In this document: one piece after another, positions 35,257-43,458 of the stretch
Position numbering within the stretch: position 1 is the stretch's first letter
How the letters are laid out: every line of letters starts with the position of its first letter
DNA from: Streptomyces sp. NBC_00483
GTDB lineage: Bacteria; Actinomycetota; Actinomycetes; Streptomycetales; Streptomycetaceae
DNA length: 64,000 nucleotides
Direction of reading: 5' to 3'
NCBI RefSeq assembly: GCF_036013745.1
Contig: NZ_CP107880.1
Span: 5,766,001 to 5,830,000 of the forward strand
The notes under the pieces: model-generated
Database searches by the model: none
What the model was told of the DNA's origin: nothing
Seen by the model: the letters and a program-made list of their open reading frames with translations, nothing else
Made by a program: the position numbers and the translations under genes

Positions 35257-37245
35257 ATGTCGGAGGCGGAGCGGGCGGGCGAGGCCCGTGAAGACAAGGG
35301 CACTCGCCAGGATTCATCCGGTCGGGACACTCAGGGGGCTTCCGTGAAGGACCCGGAGGGCCGGCTGCTCGCCGGCCGGTACCGGCTCGGCGACGTGCTC
35401 GGCCGTGGCGGCATGGGCACCGTGTGGCGGGCCAAGGACGAGACGCTCGGGCGCACGGTGGCGGTGAAGGAGCTGCGCTTCCCGAACGCCATCGACGACG
35501 ACGAGAAGCGCCGCCTGATCACGCGCACCTTGCGTGAGGCGAAGGCGATCGCGCGGATCCGCAACAACGGCGCGGTGACGGTCTACGACGTGGTCGACGA
35601 GGACGACCGGCCGTGGATCGTCATGGAGTTGGTCGAGGGCATGTCCCTCGCCGAGGCCATCCGCGAGGACGGGCTGCTTGAACCCCGGCGGGCCGCCGAG
35701 GTCGGGCTCGCCGTGCTCGACGTGCTGCGCTCCGCGCACCGCGAGGGCATCCTGCACCGCGACGTGAAGCCGTCGAACGTGCTGATCTCGGAGGACGGTC
35801 GCGTCGTTCTGACGGACTTCGGGATCGCGCAGGTCGAGGGCGACCCCTCGATCACCTCCACCGGCATGCTCGTCGGCGCCCCCTCGTACATCTCGCCGGA
35901 GCGCGCCCGCGGCCACAAGCCGGGCCCCGCCGCCGACATGTGGTCGCTCGGCGGTCTGCTGTACGCGGCCGTGGAGGGCGTCCCGCCGTACGACAAGGGG
36001 TCGGCGATCGCCACGCTGACCGCCGTGATGACCGAGCCGGTGGACCCGCCGAAGAACGCCGGGCCGCTGGAGCCCGTGATCTACGGCCTGCTCGAGAAGG
36101 ACCCCGACCACCGGCTCGACGACGCGGCGGCGCGGTCGATGCTCAACGACGTCATCCACGCCCCGGAGCCGAAGCCGGCCCCCGAGCCGGAGCCGGTCGA
36201 GGCCACGAAGGTGGTGCCGCTCCCGCCCGCCCCCGCGCCGAAGAAGCGCAGGGAGCCCAGGGAGAAGGGTGCCTCCACGGCTGCCGCCAGGGCCGCTGCC
36301 GCCTCGGCCGCGGCCGGTGTCGCCGCGAAGAGCGCGGAGACCGCGGAGAAGATGCGCGGCGCCCTGACCAACGTACGCAAGGCGGCCGCCGCGGCGACGG
36401 CCCCGAAGGAGAAGACGGAACCCGCGGCGACCGCGCCCGCGGGTCCGGCTCCGGGCGGTGCGCGCCCCGGCGGCGCGGCCGTCCTCGCGGACGCGCTGCG
36501 GGGCCGCTCCCTCGTCATCGGCGCACTCGTCGTCGCGCTCGTCGTGCTCGCCGGCATCCTGGCCCTCGTCCTGAACAACGGCGACGGCACGGACGCCAAG
36601 GGCGGCGACAAGGGCGCGTCGTCGGGGGCCACGGCCGGCTCGGACGACAAGAACGCCGGCAGCGGCGACAAGGACGCCGACAAGGGCCAGGACAAGGGTT
36701 CAGGCGACGACAAGAAGCCTTCCGGAAGCCCGTCGGCGAGTGACTCCGGGTCTCCCGACCAGAGCGCGAGCGCCTCACCGAGCGGTGACGACGCCGGGGG
36801 CAAGTCGGCCACGGCCGCCAAGGAGACGTACAAGCACTCCCAGGGCTTCTCGATCGGCCTGCCCAAGGGGTGGAAGTACGTCAAGACGGAGGCGGCGGGA
36901 GCCCGCTTCACGGGGCCCAACGGGCAGCGGCTGCTCGTCGGCTGGACCAACAGCCCCAAGTCCGACCCGGTCGCGGACTGGCGCAATCAGGAGCGGAGCA
37001 TGGTCCGCCCCCAGTACGACCGGGTGCGCATAGCGTCGGTGGACTATCGCGGCTGGAAGACGGCCGACTGGGAGTTCACGTACGTCGACGGCGGCACGAA
37101 GTGGCACTCGATAGACCGGGGGACCGTGGTGAACGGCTCGCTGGGATACGGGCTCATGTACACCGCCAAGGACTCCGCCTGGAGCGGCGAGCAGCGCAAG
37201 ACGACCTGGAAGACATTCACACAGACGTTCAAGCCCAAGTCCTGA
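35257..37245 (+). CDS. Transmembrane Ser/Thr protein kinase 1
   Basis: The 662-residue kinase has an N-terminal Hanks-type domain (about residues 37-300): GRGGMGTVW loop, VAVKEL lysine near 71, HRDVKPSN, TDFGIAQ, and SPE. A long Ala/Pro/Lys-rich juxtamembrane region follows, then a membrane helix near 417-438 and a Gly/Asp/Lys-rich extracellular linker. The external domain of about 135 residues has GFSIGLPKGWKY and ADWEFTYV. The signal is unknown. It heads a row of five kinase genes. No PASTA repeats. Confidence 0.92.
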   Translation: MSEAERAGEAREDKGTRQDSSGRDTQGASVKDPEGRLLAGRYRLGDVLGRGGMGTVWRAKDETLGRTVAVKELRFPNAIDDDEKRRLITRTLREAKAIARIRNNGAVTVYDVVDEDDRPWIVMELVEGMSLAEAIREDGLLEPRRAAEVGLAVLDVLRSAHREGILHRDVKPSNVLISEDGRVVLTDFGIAQVEGDPSITSTGMLVGAPSYISPERARGHKPGPAADMWSLGGLLYAAVEGVPPYDKGSAIATLTAVMTEPVDPPKNAGPLEPVIYGLLEKDPDHRLDDAAARSMLNDVIHAPEPKPAPEPEPVEATKVVPLPPAPAPKKRREPREKGASTAAARAAAASAAAGVAAKSAETAEKMRGALTNVRKAAAAATAPKEKTEPAATAPAGPAPGGARPGGAAVLADALRGRSLVIGALVVALVVLAGILALVLNNGDGTDAKGGDKGASSGATAGSDDKNAGSGDKDADKGQDKGSGDDKKPSGSPSASDSGSPDQSASASPSGDDAGGKSATAAKETYKHSQGFSIGLPKGWKYVKTEAAGARFTGPNGQRLLVGWTNSPKSDPVADWRNQERSMVRPQYDRVRIASVDYRGWKTADWEFTYVDGGTKWHSIDRGTVVNGSLGYGLMYTAKDSAWSGEQRKTTWKTFTQTFKPKS

Positions 37246-37331
37246 ACCAGCGGGGCGCCCGGCACGTATCGTGAATGTTTGCGGACCGTGCGCAGTCGCT
37301 CGGCAGAGCCGGTGGAACAGGGGGAGTCGTC

Positions 37332-39488
37332 GTGGACGAGTACGCGGGGCGGGTGCTCGCGGGCCGGTACCGGCTGCCGGTCCTCTCCTCCGACGCGTAC
37401 GACTCCTCGGCCGAGACGCGGGCCTTCGACACGTACAGCGGCCAGGAAGTCCTTGTACGGCAGGTGCCGTTGCCCGAGGTCGTCGAGGCGGAGGTCCTTG
37501 ACGCCGACGGGCTGCCGGAGGGCTTCCGGCCCGGGGGCGATACGGGGCGGGAGGCCGCCGAACCGTCCGTGGCGCGCGCCGTCGAGGCGGTGCAGGCCGC
37601 CGCGCGCATACCCGACCACCCCCGCCTCGACCAGGTCTTCGACGTGTTCGCCGAGGGCGGCTCGCTGTGGATCGTGAGCGAACTGGTGGCGGCGCGGCCG
37701 CTGTCGGCGCTGCTCGCCCGTGGGCCGCTCAGCCCCTACCGGGCCGCCGAGGTCGCCGCGGACGTGCTCACCGCGCTGCGGGTGCTGCACGCGCACGGGT
37801 GGGTGCACAGGAACGTCACGGCGCGGACCGTGCTCGTCTGCGACGACGGGCGGGTGATGCTCACGGGGCTCGCCGTGGGCGCCGCGGAGGAGGCGTTGTG
37901 CGGGTACGACGTGGTGCCGGCCTTCCCGGAGGAGGCCGACGACGTCGTCGAGGAACCGGTGCCGGTGCCCGGGGCGGGGGATCATCGGGCGGCTCGGGCG
38001 GGGGCGGTCGCGGCGTATCGCGCGGGCGCGGTGGCGGGGCGGGCGGAGCCGGCGGGGGCCGGGTTGCCTGTTCAGCCGTCCCGCTGGAGGGAGTTGATAC
38101 CCGAGGCCGATGGGGGCGACGACTCGGGGCTCCGCCCCGGACCCCGCGCCTCAAACGCCGGCGGGGCTGGAATTGCCGGAGGGGCTGGATTTGGCGGCAC
38201 TGTGATCGCCGAGCGCGCACGCCAGGTGCGGATGACCGTCGTCGGGCCCGTCACCGAGCGGTGGGCGCCCGAGCAGGCGCATCCGGTGCAGGAGAACTGG
38301 CAGTTGGCGGCGCCCGTCGGGCCCGCCACCGATCTGTGGGCCCTCGGCGCGCTGCTGTTCCGTGCCGTGCAGGGGCACGCTCCGTACCCGGAGGAGTCCA
38401 CGCCCGAGCTGGTGCAGATGGTGTGCGCCGAGCCGCCCGCGTTCGCCGAGGAGTGCGGGCCGGTGCGCCCGGTCGTCGAGTCGCTGCTGCGCCAGGACCC
38501 CACCGAGCGGCTCGACATCGAGGAACTGCGCGGCTGGCTGCGGTCGTTGGTGCGCTCCGCGCCGGAGCCCGAGGCCGGGGCGAACGTCATCCCCGCGCCC
38601 GCCTTCGACGCGGGCCGGCTGCCCGTCGTACGCCGCAGGGGAGAGCTCGTCCGCAAGCGCAGGGCGCGGGTTCCGGCCACCTCCGGGCAGCACGGTCGAC
38701 ACAAGCGGAGCCGGGCCGTGGAGCGCGCGCCGCGTCCCGCGAGGGCTCCCGGTCAGCGGCGGCCGAGATCGCTCGGGCGCTGGCTGCTCGTGCTGATCCT
38801 GCTGGGGCTCGTGGGCGCCGTGGCGTACGCGATGGTGTTCATGCCCAAGGAGGGCCGTGGAGCGGGGTCCGGGGCGGCGGGCGCCCAGCAGGAGAACGCG
38901 GTGGGGGCCGTGCCCTCCGCCTCGTCGGAGAACCGCGGCAAGCCGTCGTCGGAGCCGAAGCCGTCGAAGAGCGCCGCGTCCCCGTCGGGCAAGCGCAGTT
39001 CGACTCCGTCCTCCACCAAACCGCAGTCCGATGTGGCCCCCGGTTTCGTGCTGCGCGAGGACCCCGCGGGGTTCGAGGTGGCCGTCGCCAAGGGGTGGCA
39101 GCGGACGGGGAAGAACGGTCGGGGGCAGGTCGTGTACGCGCACGGCGCCTTCGAGATGATCGTCGTCCCCGGGCGCGACTCCACGGCGACGTACGGCAAG
39201 GACCCCATGAAGTACCAGCGTGAGGAGGAGCGGGAGTTGCAGCCGTTCCGGGACTCCACCTGGGCCACGTCGAGCGGCATGAAGAGCATCGACGTCGGCG
39301 GACGGACCATGGCCGAGGGGCAGTTCACCTGGCAGGGCTCGGACGGGCGCGAGATGTACGTCCGCAATCTCGCGATGGTGGTCGGCGGGAAGTACCACGT
39401 GGTGCAGGTACGCGGCCCGGAGGCCGAGCGGGACGAGGTCACGCGGCTGTACCAACAGGCGTACTCGACGTATCGCTACGGTGGTTGA
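37332..39488 (+). CDS. Transmembrane protein pseudokinase
   Basis: The 718-residue protein keeps the kinase-fold layout but has lost its catalytic residues. The glycine loop is absent, VAVK is VLVR, HRDVKPSN is HRNVTART, and DFG is GLA. An insertion of about 23 residues (near 265-288) is encoded by a dispersed repeat. A membrane helix near 481-503 precedes an external domain with GFEVAVAKGWQR and GQFTWQG, related to those of the neighbouring kinases. GTG 37332 follows GGGGGAG. It may act as an allosteric or scaffold partner. Confidence 0.88.
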   Translation: MDEYAGRVLAGRYRLPVLSSDAYDSSAETRAFDTYSGQEVLVRQVPLPEVVEAEVLDADGLPEGFRPGGDTGREAAEPSVARAVEAVQAAARIPDHPRLDQVFDVFAEGGSLWIVSELVAARPLSALLARGPLSPYRAAEVAADVLTALRVLHAHGWVHRNVTARTVLVCDDGRVMLTGLAVGAAEEALCGYDVVPAFPEEADDVVEEPVPVPGAGDHRAARAGAVAAYRAGAVAGRAEPAGAGLPVQPSRWRELIPEADGGDDSGLRPGPRASNAGGAGIAGGAGFGGTVIAERARQVRMTVVGPVTERWAPEQAHPVQENWQLAAPVGPATDLWALGALLFRAVQGHAPYPEESTPELVQMVCAEPPAFAEECGPVRPVVESLLRQDPTERLDIEELRGWLRSLVRSAPEPEAGANVIPAPAFDAGRLPVVRRRGELVRKRRARVPATSGQHGRHKRSRAVERAPRPARAPGQRRPRSLGRWLLVLILLGLVGAVAYAMVFMPKEGRGAGSGAAGAQQENAVGAVPSASSENRGKPSSEPKPSKSAASPSGKRSSTPSSTKPQSDVAPGFVLREDPAGFEVAVAKGWQRTGKNGRGQVVYAHGAFEMIVVPGRDSTATYGKDPMKYQREEERELQPFRDSTWATSSGMKSIDVGGRTMAEGQFTWQGSDGREMYVRNLAMVVGGKYHVVQVRGPEAERDEVTRLYQQAYSTYRYGG
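38126..38193 (+). repeat. Dispersed GC-rich repeat inside the pseudokinase coding region
   Basis: GGGGCTCCGCCCCGGACCCC, then GCGCCTCAAACGCCGGCGGGGC and two GGGGCTGGA-type arms, in phase with the reading frame. It translates to a Gly/Ala/Pro-rich stretch (SGLRPGPRASNAGGAG). It lies in a region of the protein between the kinase-like lobes. Confidence 0.85.
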
Positions 39489-39592
39489 GCCGACGACAAA
39501 GCGTCACAGTGCGGTCTCTGTGGGACCCCGGCTGTTCCGTGGGTGGCGGCTGATCCCTAGTGTGAACCGGGTCGACACAGTAGCGGGGAAAC

Positions 39593-41254
39593 GTGAATCA
39601 GATGCAGGGCGAGGTCCTCGCCGGCCGGTACCGGCTCGGTGAATCCATAGGGCGCGGCGGCATGGGCAGGGTCTGGCGCGCGCACGACGAGGTGCTGCAC
39701 CGCGCCGTCGCCGTGAAGGAGCTGACGGCTGCCCAATGGGTGGCCGAGGCGGACCGGGCCGTCCTGCTCGCCCGTACGCAGACGGAGGCGCGCGCCGCCG
39801 CCCGGATCAACCACCCCGCCGTCGTCACCGTGCACGACGTGCTGGAGCACGACGACCGGCCGTGGATCGTCATGGAGTTGGTCGAGGGCCGCTCGCTGGC
39901 CGACGCGGTCAAGGAGGAAGGGCGCGTCGCCCCCGCCGAGGCCGCCAGGATCGGGCTGTGGACGCTGCGGGCATTGCGCGCCGCGCACAACGCCGGTGTG
40001 CTGCACCGGGACGTGAAGCCGGGCAATGTGCTGCTCGCCAGCAACGGCCAGGTCAAACTGACGGACTTCGGCATCGCCCAGGTCGAGGGCGACTCGACCA
40101 TCACGCGGACCGGCGAGATCGTCGGCTCCGTGGACTACCTCGCGCCCGAGCGGGTGCGCGGGACCGAGTTCGGGCCCGCCGCCGATCTGTGGGCGCTCGG
40201 CGCGACGCTCTACACCGCCGTGGAGGGCCTCTCCCCGTTCCGGCGCACGTCGCCGATCAGTACGATGCAGGCCGTCGTCGAGGACGACCCGGAGCCGCTG
40301 GAGAACGCCGGGGCGATCGGGCCCGTCATAGGCGCGCTGCTCAGCAAGGACCCGGCCGCGCGACCGGACGCCGACGCGGCCGAGGCGATGCTCGCCGAGG
40401 CGGCGGAGGGACGCCGGGCGAGCGCGGCGCAGGCGTACGTGCCGACACAGGTGCACGTCCCGGCCCAGCCGACCGGCTTCACGCCGCCCCCGCCGACGCC
40501 GATGAGCACGGCCGCCACCACGACCGTGACACCCCCGGGCCTCGACCGGGCTCCCGCGTCCACCACCAGGGCGCGGCGCTGGCCGAAAGCGCTCGCCGTC
40601 GTCCTCGCCGCCGCGCTCGTCGGCGGCGGAGGCGCGTTCGCCGCCCTGTACTACGCCGAGCACCGCAGCACCGGGACGGAGGCCACGTACGACCAGGGCG
40701 GCGCACAGGAGAAGGGCTCGGGCAAGGACGGGGCGGGCAGGGACGGGTCGGGGGAGGGCTCGAAGGGGTCCGCCAAGGCCGGTTCCGTTCCCGCCAATTG
40801 GGAGCGCGTCGCCGGAGCCGAGGGGTTCAGCCTGATGCTGCCGCCCGGCTGGCAGCGGCAGACGGACAGCAACCAGATCGACTACTCACCGGATGGCGGA
40901 GAGACGTTCGTCCGCATCGCCATCGACGCGCAGACCGACTGGCAGGACTCGTACCAGCACCAGCTGGACCTGGAGAAGACCCTGCGGCGCACGCTGCCCG
41001 GCTATCAGCGGGTGAGCCTGAACGCCAACACGTTCCGGGACCAGCGCGGTTCGCGGTGGGAGTTCACCTGGAGGGCCGGGACGAAGGACGCGTCGTCCGG
41101 CCCCCGGCACGCCATGGAGGAGACCTACCGGGCCGATGACGGCACGGAGTACGCGATCTACCTGGCGGTACCGGCGGGGAAGTGGAACGGGAACCAGACC
41201 CGCCAGACCTTCGACGCGATCCTGCGTGGCTGGCGGGAGCCGCAGGCGCAGTAG
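39593..41254 (+). CDS. Transmembrane Ser/Thr protein kinase 2
   Basis: The 553-residue kinase has an intact Hanks domain (residues about 7-270): GRGGMGRVW, VAVKEL, HRDVKPGN, TDFGIAQ, APE. A Pro/Thr-rich linker leads to a membrane helix near 330-355, then a Gly/Ser/Lys-rich segment. The external domain has GFSLMLPPGWQR and RWEFTWRAG. It resembles kinase 1 throughout, indicating duplication. GTG 39593 follows GGGGAAAC. It is 104 bases after the pseudokinase and could form an operon with it. Confidence 0.92.
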   Translation: MNQMQGEVLAGRYRLGESIGRGGMGRVWRAHDEVLHRAVAVKELTAAQWVAEADRAVLLARTQTEARAAARINHPAVVTVHDVLEHDDRPWIVMELVEGRSLADAVKEEGRVAPAEAARIGLWTLRALRAAHNAGVLHRDVKPGNVLLASNGQVKLTDFGIAQVEGDSTITRTGEIVGSVDYLAPERVRGTEFGPAADLWALGATLYTAVEGLSPFRRTSPISTMQAVVEDDPEPLENAGAIGPVIGALLSKDPAARPDADAAEAMLAEAAEGRRASAAQAYVPTQVHVPAQPTGFTPPPPTPMSTAATTTVTPPGLDRAPASTTRARRWPKALAVVLAAALVGGGGAFAALYYAEHRSTGTEATYDQGGAQEKGSGKDGAGRDGSGEGSKGSAKAGSVPANWERVAGAEGFSLMLPPGWQRQTDSNQIDYSPDGGETFVRIAIDAQTDWQDSYQHQLDLEKTLRRTLPGYQRVSLNANTFRDQRGSRWEFTWRAGTKDASSGPRHAMEETYRADDGTEYAIYLAVPAGKWNGNQTRQTFDAILRGWREPQAQ

Positions 41255-41409
41255 CGGCTCCGCCCCGACCGAAAAGATCAAGCCATGGTTGCGTATGCCG
41301 CTGACATGTACAGCACCTAAGTGATCTCCTCGTGCCTGACCAAATGACTGCCCTCGAGCGAGCCGTTGGGCGCGCTTCGAGTGTCGAGAAGACGGGGTGC
41401 TTGAAGTTG

Positions 41410-41688
41410 ATGCGGATGAAGAGGGCTCTTGCCGCGGTGAGTGTCATTGCTGCCGCGGGAGTTGTGCCGATCGTGACGGCGGCTCCGGCCTCGGCGGACA
41501 TCTCTCTGTGCAAGAGCTATCTGTCGAAGTGGTACACGGTGGGCCCGAAGGTCACGAAGGCGTGCACGAGGGGGTCGTACGACGGATCCGGGGTCTCCGA
41601 CTGCTCCAACCAGCTGGTCGCGATCGGGGTGACGCGTTCGCGCGCCAATAACGCCTGCAGCTACGCGCACATGACCGAGGGAAGCTAA
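41410..41688 (+). CDS. Small secreted Cys-containing protein
   Basis: The 92-residue product begins at ATG 41410 with a signal peptide (MRMKRALAAVSVIAAAGVV) and probable cleavage after APASA. The mature part of about 62 residues has four Cys (CKSYL, KACTRG, SDCSNQ, NACSY), enough for two disulfides, and many Ser/Thr/Lys. No known family recognised. It sits between two transmembrane kinase genes on the same strand, which makes a ligand or wall-associated role thinkable but unproven. Confidence 0.72.
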   Translation: MRMKRALAAVSVIAAAGVVPIVTAAPASADISLCKSYLSKWYTVGPKVTKACTRGSYDGSGVSDCSNQLVAIGVTRSRANNACSYAHMTEGS

Positions 41689-41743
41689 CCCTGACCGGCG
41701 CCCCTGACCGGAAGCGAGGACTCGGTCCGCACACCCGTGCGGC

Positions 41744-43354
41744 ATGATGGGGCGCATGGGGACCGAGGGGGACAACGCCCGTGTGATCGCCGGGCGTTAC
41801 CGGCTGGAGGCCAGGATCGGGCGCGGTGGCATGGGCGTCGTCTGGCGGGCAGCCGACACTTTGCTCGGGCGCCAGGTCGCCGTCAAGGAACTCGGCGTCG
41901 ACGAGACCCTCTCGGAGGACGAGGCCCAGCAGCAGCGGGAGCGGATGCTGCGCGAGGCGCGGGCCGTGGCCCAGTTGCAGCACGCGAACGTGATCGTCGT
42001 GCACGACGTGGTGCTGTACGAGGGACACCCGTACATCGTGATGGACCTGGTGAACGGCGGCTCGCTCGCCGACCGCATCGCGAGCGAGGGCCCCGTCGAA
42101 CCCCTGGAGGCCGCCCGGATCGGGCTCGCGCTGCTCGGCGCGCTGCGCGTCGCCCACGCCGCGGGCGTGCTGCACCGGGACCTGAAGCCCGCGAACGTAC
42201 TCCTGGAGAGCTCGACGGGCCGGGTCGTCCTCACCGACTTCGGGATCGCCCAGGTGGAGGGCGCCACCACGCTCACCGAGAACGGCGGGTTCGTCGGCTC
42301 GCCCGAGTACACGGCGCCGGAGCGGATGCAGGGGGAGCGGGCCGGGGCCGGGGCCGACCTGTGGTCGCTCGGGGCGCTGCTGTGCGCGGGCATGAGCGGC
42401 GAATCCCCGTTCCGCCGCGACTCGTTGGGCGGCATCCTGCACGCCGTCGTCTACGACGAGATAAGACCGCCGGAGGAGGCCGAACCGCTGCTCCCGGTGA
42501 TCCGCGGCCTGCTGGAGCGGGACCCCGTGCGCCGGATGAACCTGGACGAGGCCGAGCGGCTGCTGCGCGCGTACATCGCCACCGGGGCGACGCCGCAGCC
42601 CGCGATCCCCATCCCGCTCGTGCCGCGGGTGCTCTACACCCCGACGCAGGCCAACGTGCCCACGGCGGAGCGCAGGCGCGTCGTGTCGACCCGGGCGCTG
42701 CTCGTGGCGGCGGCGCTGGTGGCCGCGGTCGCGGGGGCCGGGATCGCCACCGCGGTGCTGCTGGCAGGGGACAACGGCAAGACGCCCGCGCCGCCCCCGA
42801 CGACCACCGTCTCCGCCCCGACCCGTACGCCGTCCGCCTCCGCCTCGCCCTCGCCGACCTCCACCGTCACCGTGACCCGGCCGGGGACCCGTACGCCGTC
42901 CGCCGCGGCCCCGCAGGGGTATCGCACGGTCACGGACCGCGAGGGGTTCCGGCTCGCCGTGCCCGACGGGTTCACGCGCTCCGTGGACGGGTCGCGGATC
43001 TTCTACATGTCGCCCGGCGAGACCTACCGCATCGGCATCAAGGTGGGGCGCACGCAGAGCGGCGGCCCCGGCGCCGTGCAGCGGCGCTCCGCCGCCGAAG
43101 GGCCGAAGAGCAACCCGGGCTACCGCGCCGCCAAGGTCACCGACACCTCGCACAACGGGCACGACGCGGCGCTGTGGGAGTTCACCTGGGACGGGTTCAG
43201 CGAGGCCGAGGGCGCCCGGCGCACCGTCGACCTGTGCTGGGAGGAGGGCGGCCGGCTGTACGACGTGTGGGTCTCGGCGCCCGTCGCCGACACCGCCCGG
43301 GCGCGCGCCCACTTCGACGCGGCCGTCGACACCTTTGCGGCATCTGGGCGGTAA
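41744..43354 (+). CDS. Transmembrane Ser/Thr protein kinase 3
   Basis: The 536-residue kinase has an intact N-terminal Hanks domain (about residues 14-275): GRGGMGVVW, VAVKEL, HRDLKPAN, TDFGIAQ, APE. A membrane helix near 319-344 is followed by a Thr/Ser/Pro-rich stalk (PTTTVSAPTRTPSASASPSP). The external domain has GFRLAVPDGFTR and LWEFTWDG, the same scaffold as kinases 1 and 2. ATG 41744 is preferred; an in-frame ATG at 41756 is an alternative. Confidence 0.92.
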   Translation: MMGRMGTEGDNARVIAGRYRLEARIGRGGMGVVWRAADTLLGRQVAVKELGVDETLSEDEAQQQRERMLREARAVAQLQHANVIVVHDVVLYEGHPYIVMDLVNGGSLADRIASEGPVEPLEAARIGLALLGALRVAHAAGVLHRDLKPANVLLESSTGRVVLTDFGIAQVEGATTLTENGGFVGSPEYTAPERMQGERAGAGADLWSLGALLCAGMSGESPFRRDSLGGILHAVVYDEIRPPEEAEPLLPVIRGLLERDPVRRMNLDEAERLLRAYIATGATPQPAIPIPLVPRVLYTPTQANVPTAERRRVVSTRALLVAAALVAAVAGAGIATAVLLAGDNGKTPAPPPTTTVSAPTRTPSASASPSPTSTVTVTRPGTRTPSAAAPQGYRTVTDREGFRLAVPDGFTRSVDGSRIFYMSPGETYRIGIKVGRTQSGGPGAVQRRSAAEGPKSNPGYRAAKVTDTSHNGHDAALWEFTWDGFSEAEGARRTVDLCWEEGGRLYDVWVSAPVADTARARAHFDAAVDTFAASGR

Positions 43355-43458
43355 TGGCCGGGTGTTGGTGTGCCTGGGGTCCGGTGCCTCGCATCAGCGC
43401 GGTCACAATTCGTGTCCTCGGTGGAACCCGGCGTACCCCGCGAGGTAGGGATGACCCC

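Noticed and set aside
41737..43458. Upstream extension of kinase 4 over the whole of kinase 3
   Set aside because: The shared open frame is Arg/Ala-rich shadow sequence. The true start at 43459 fits the domain layout, and kinase 3 is clearly coded in another frame.
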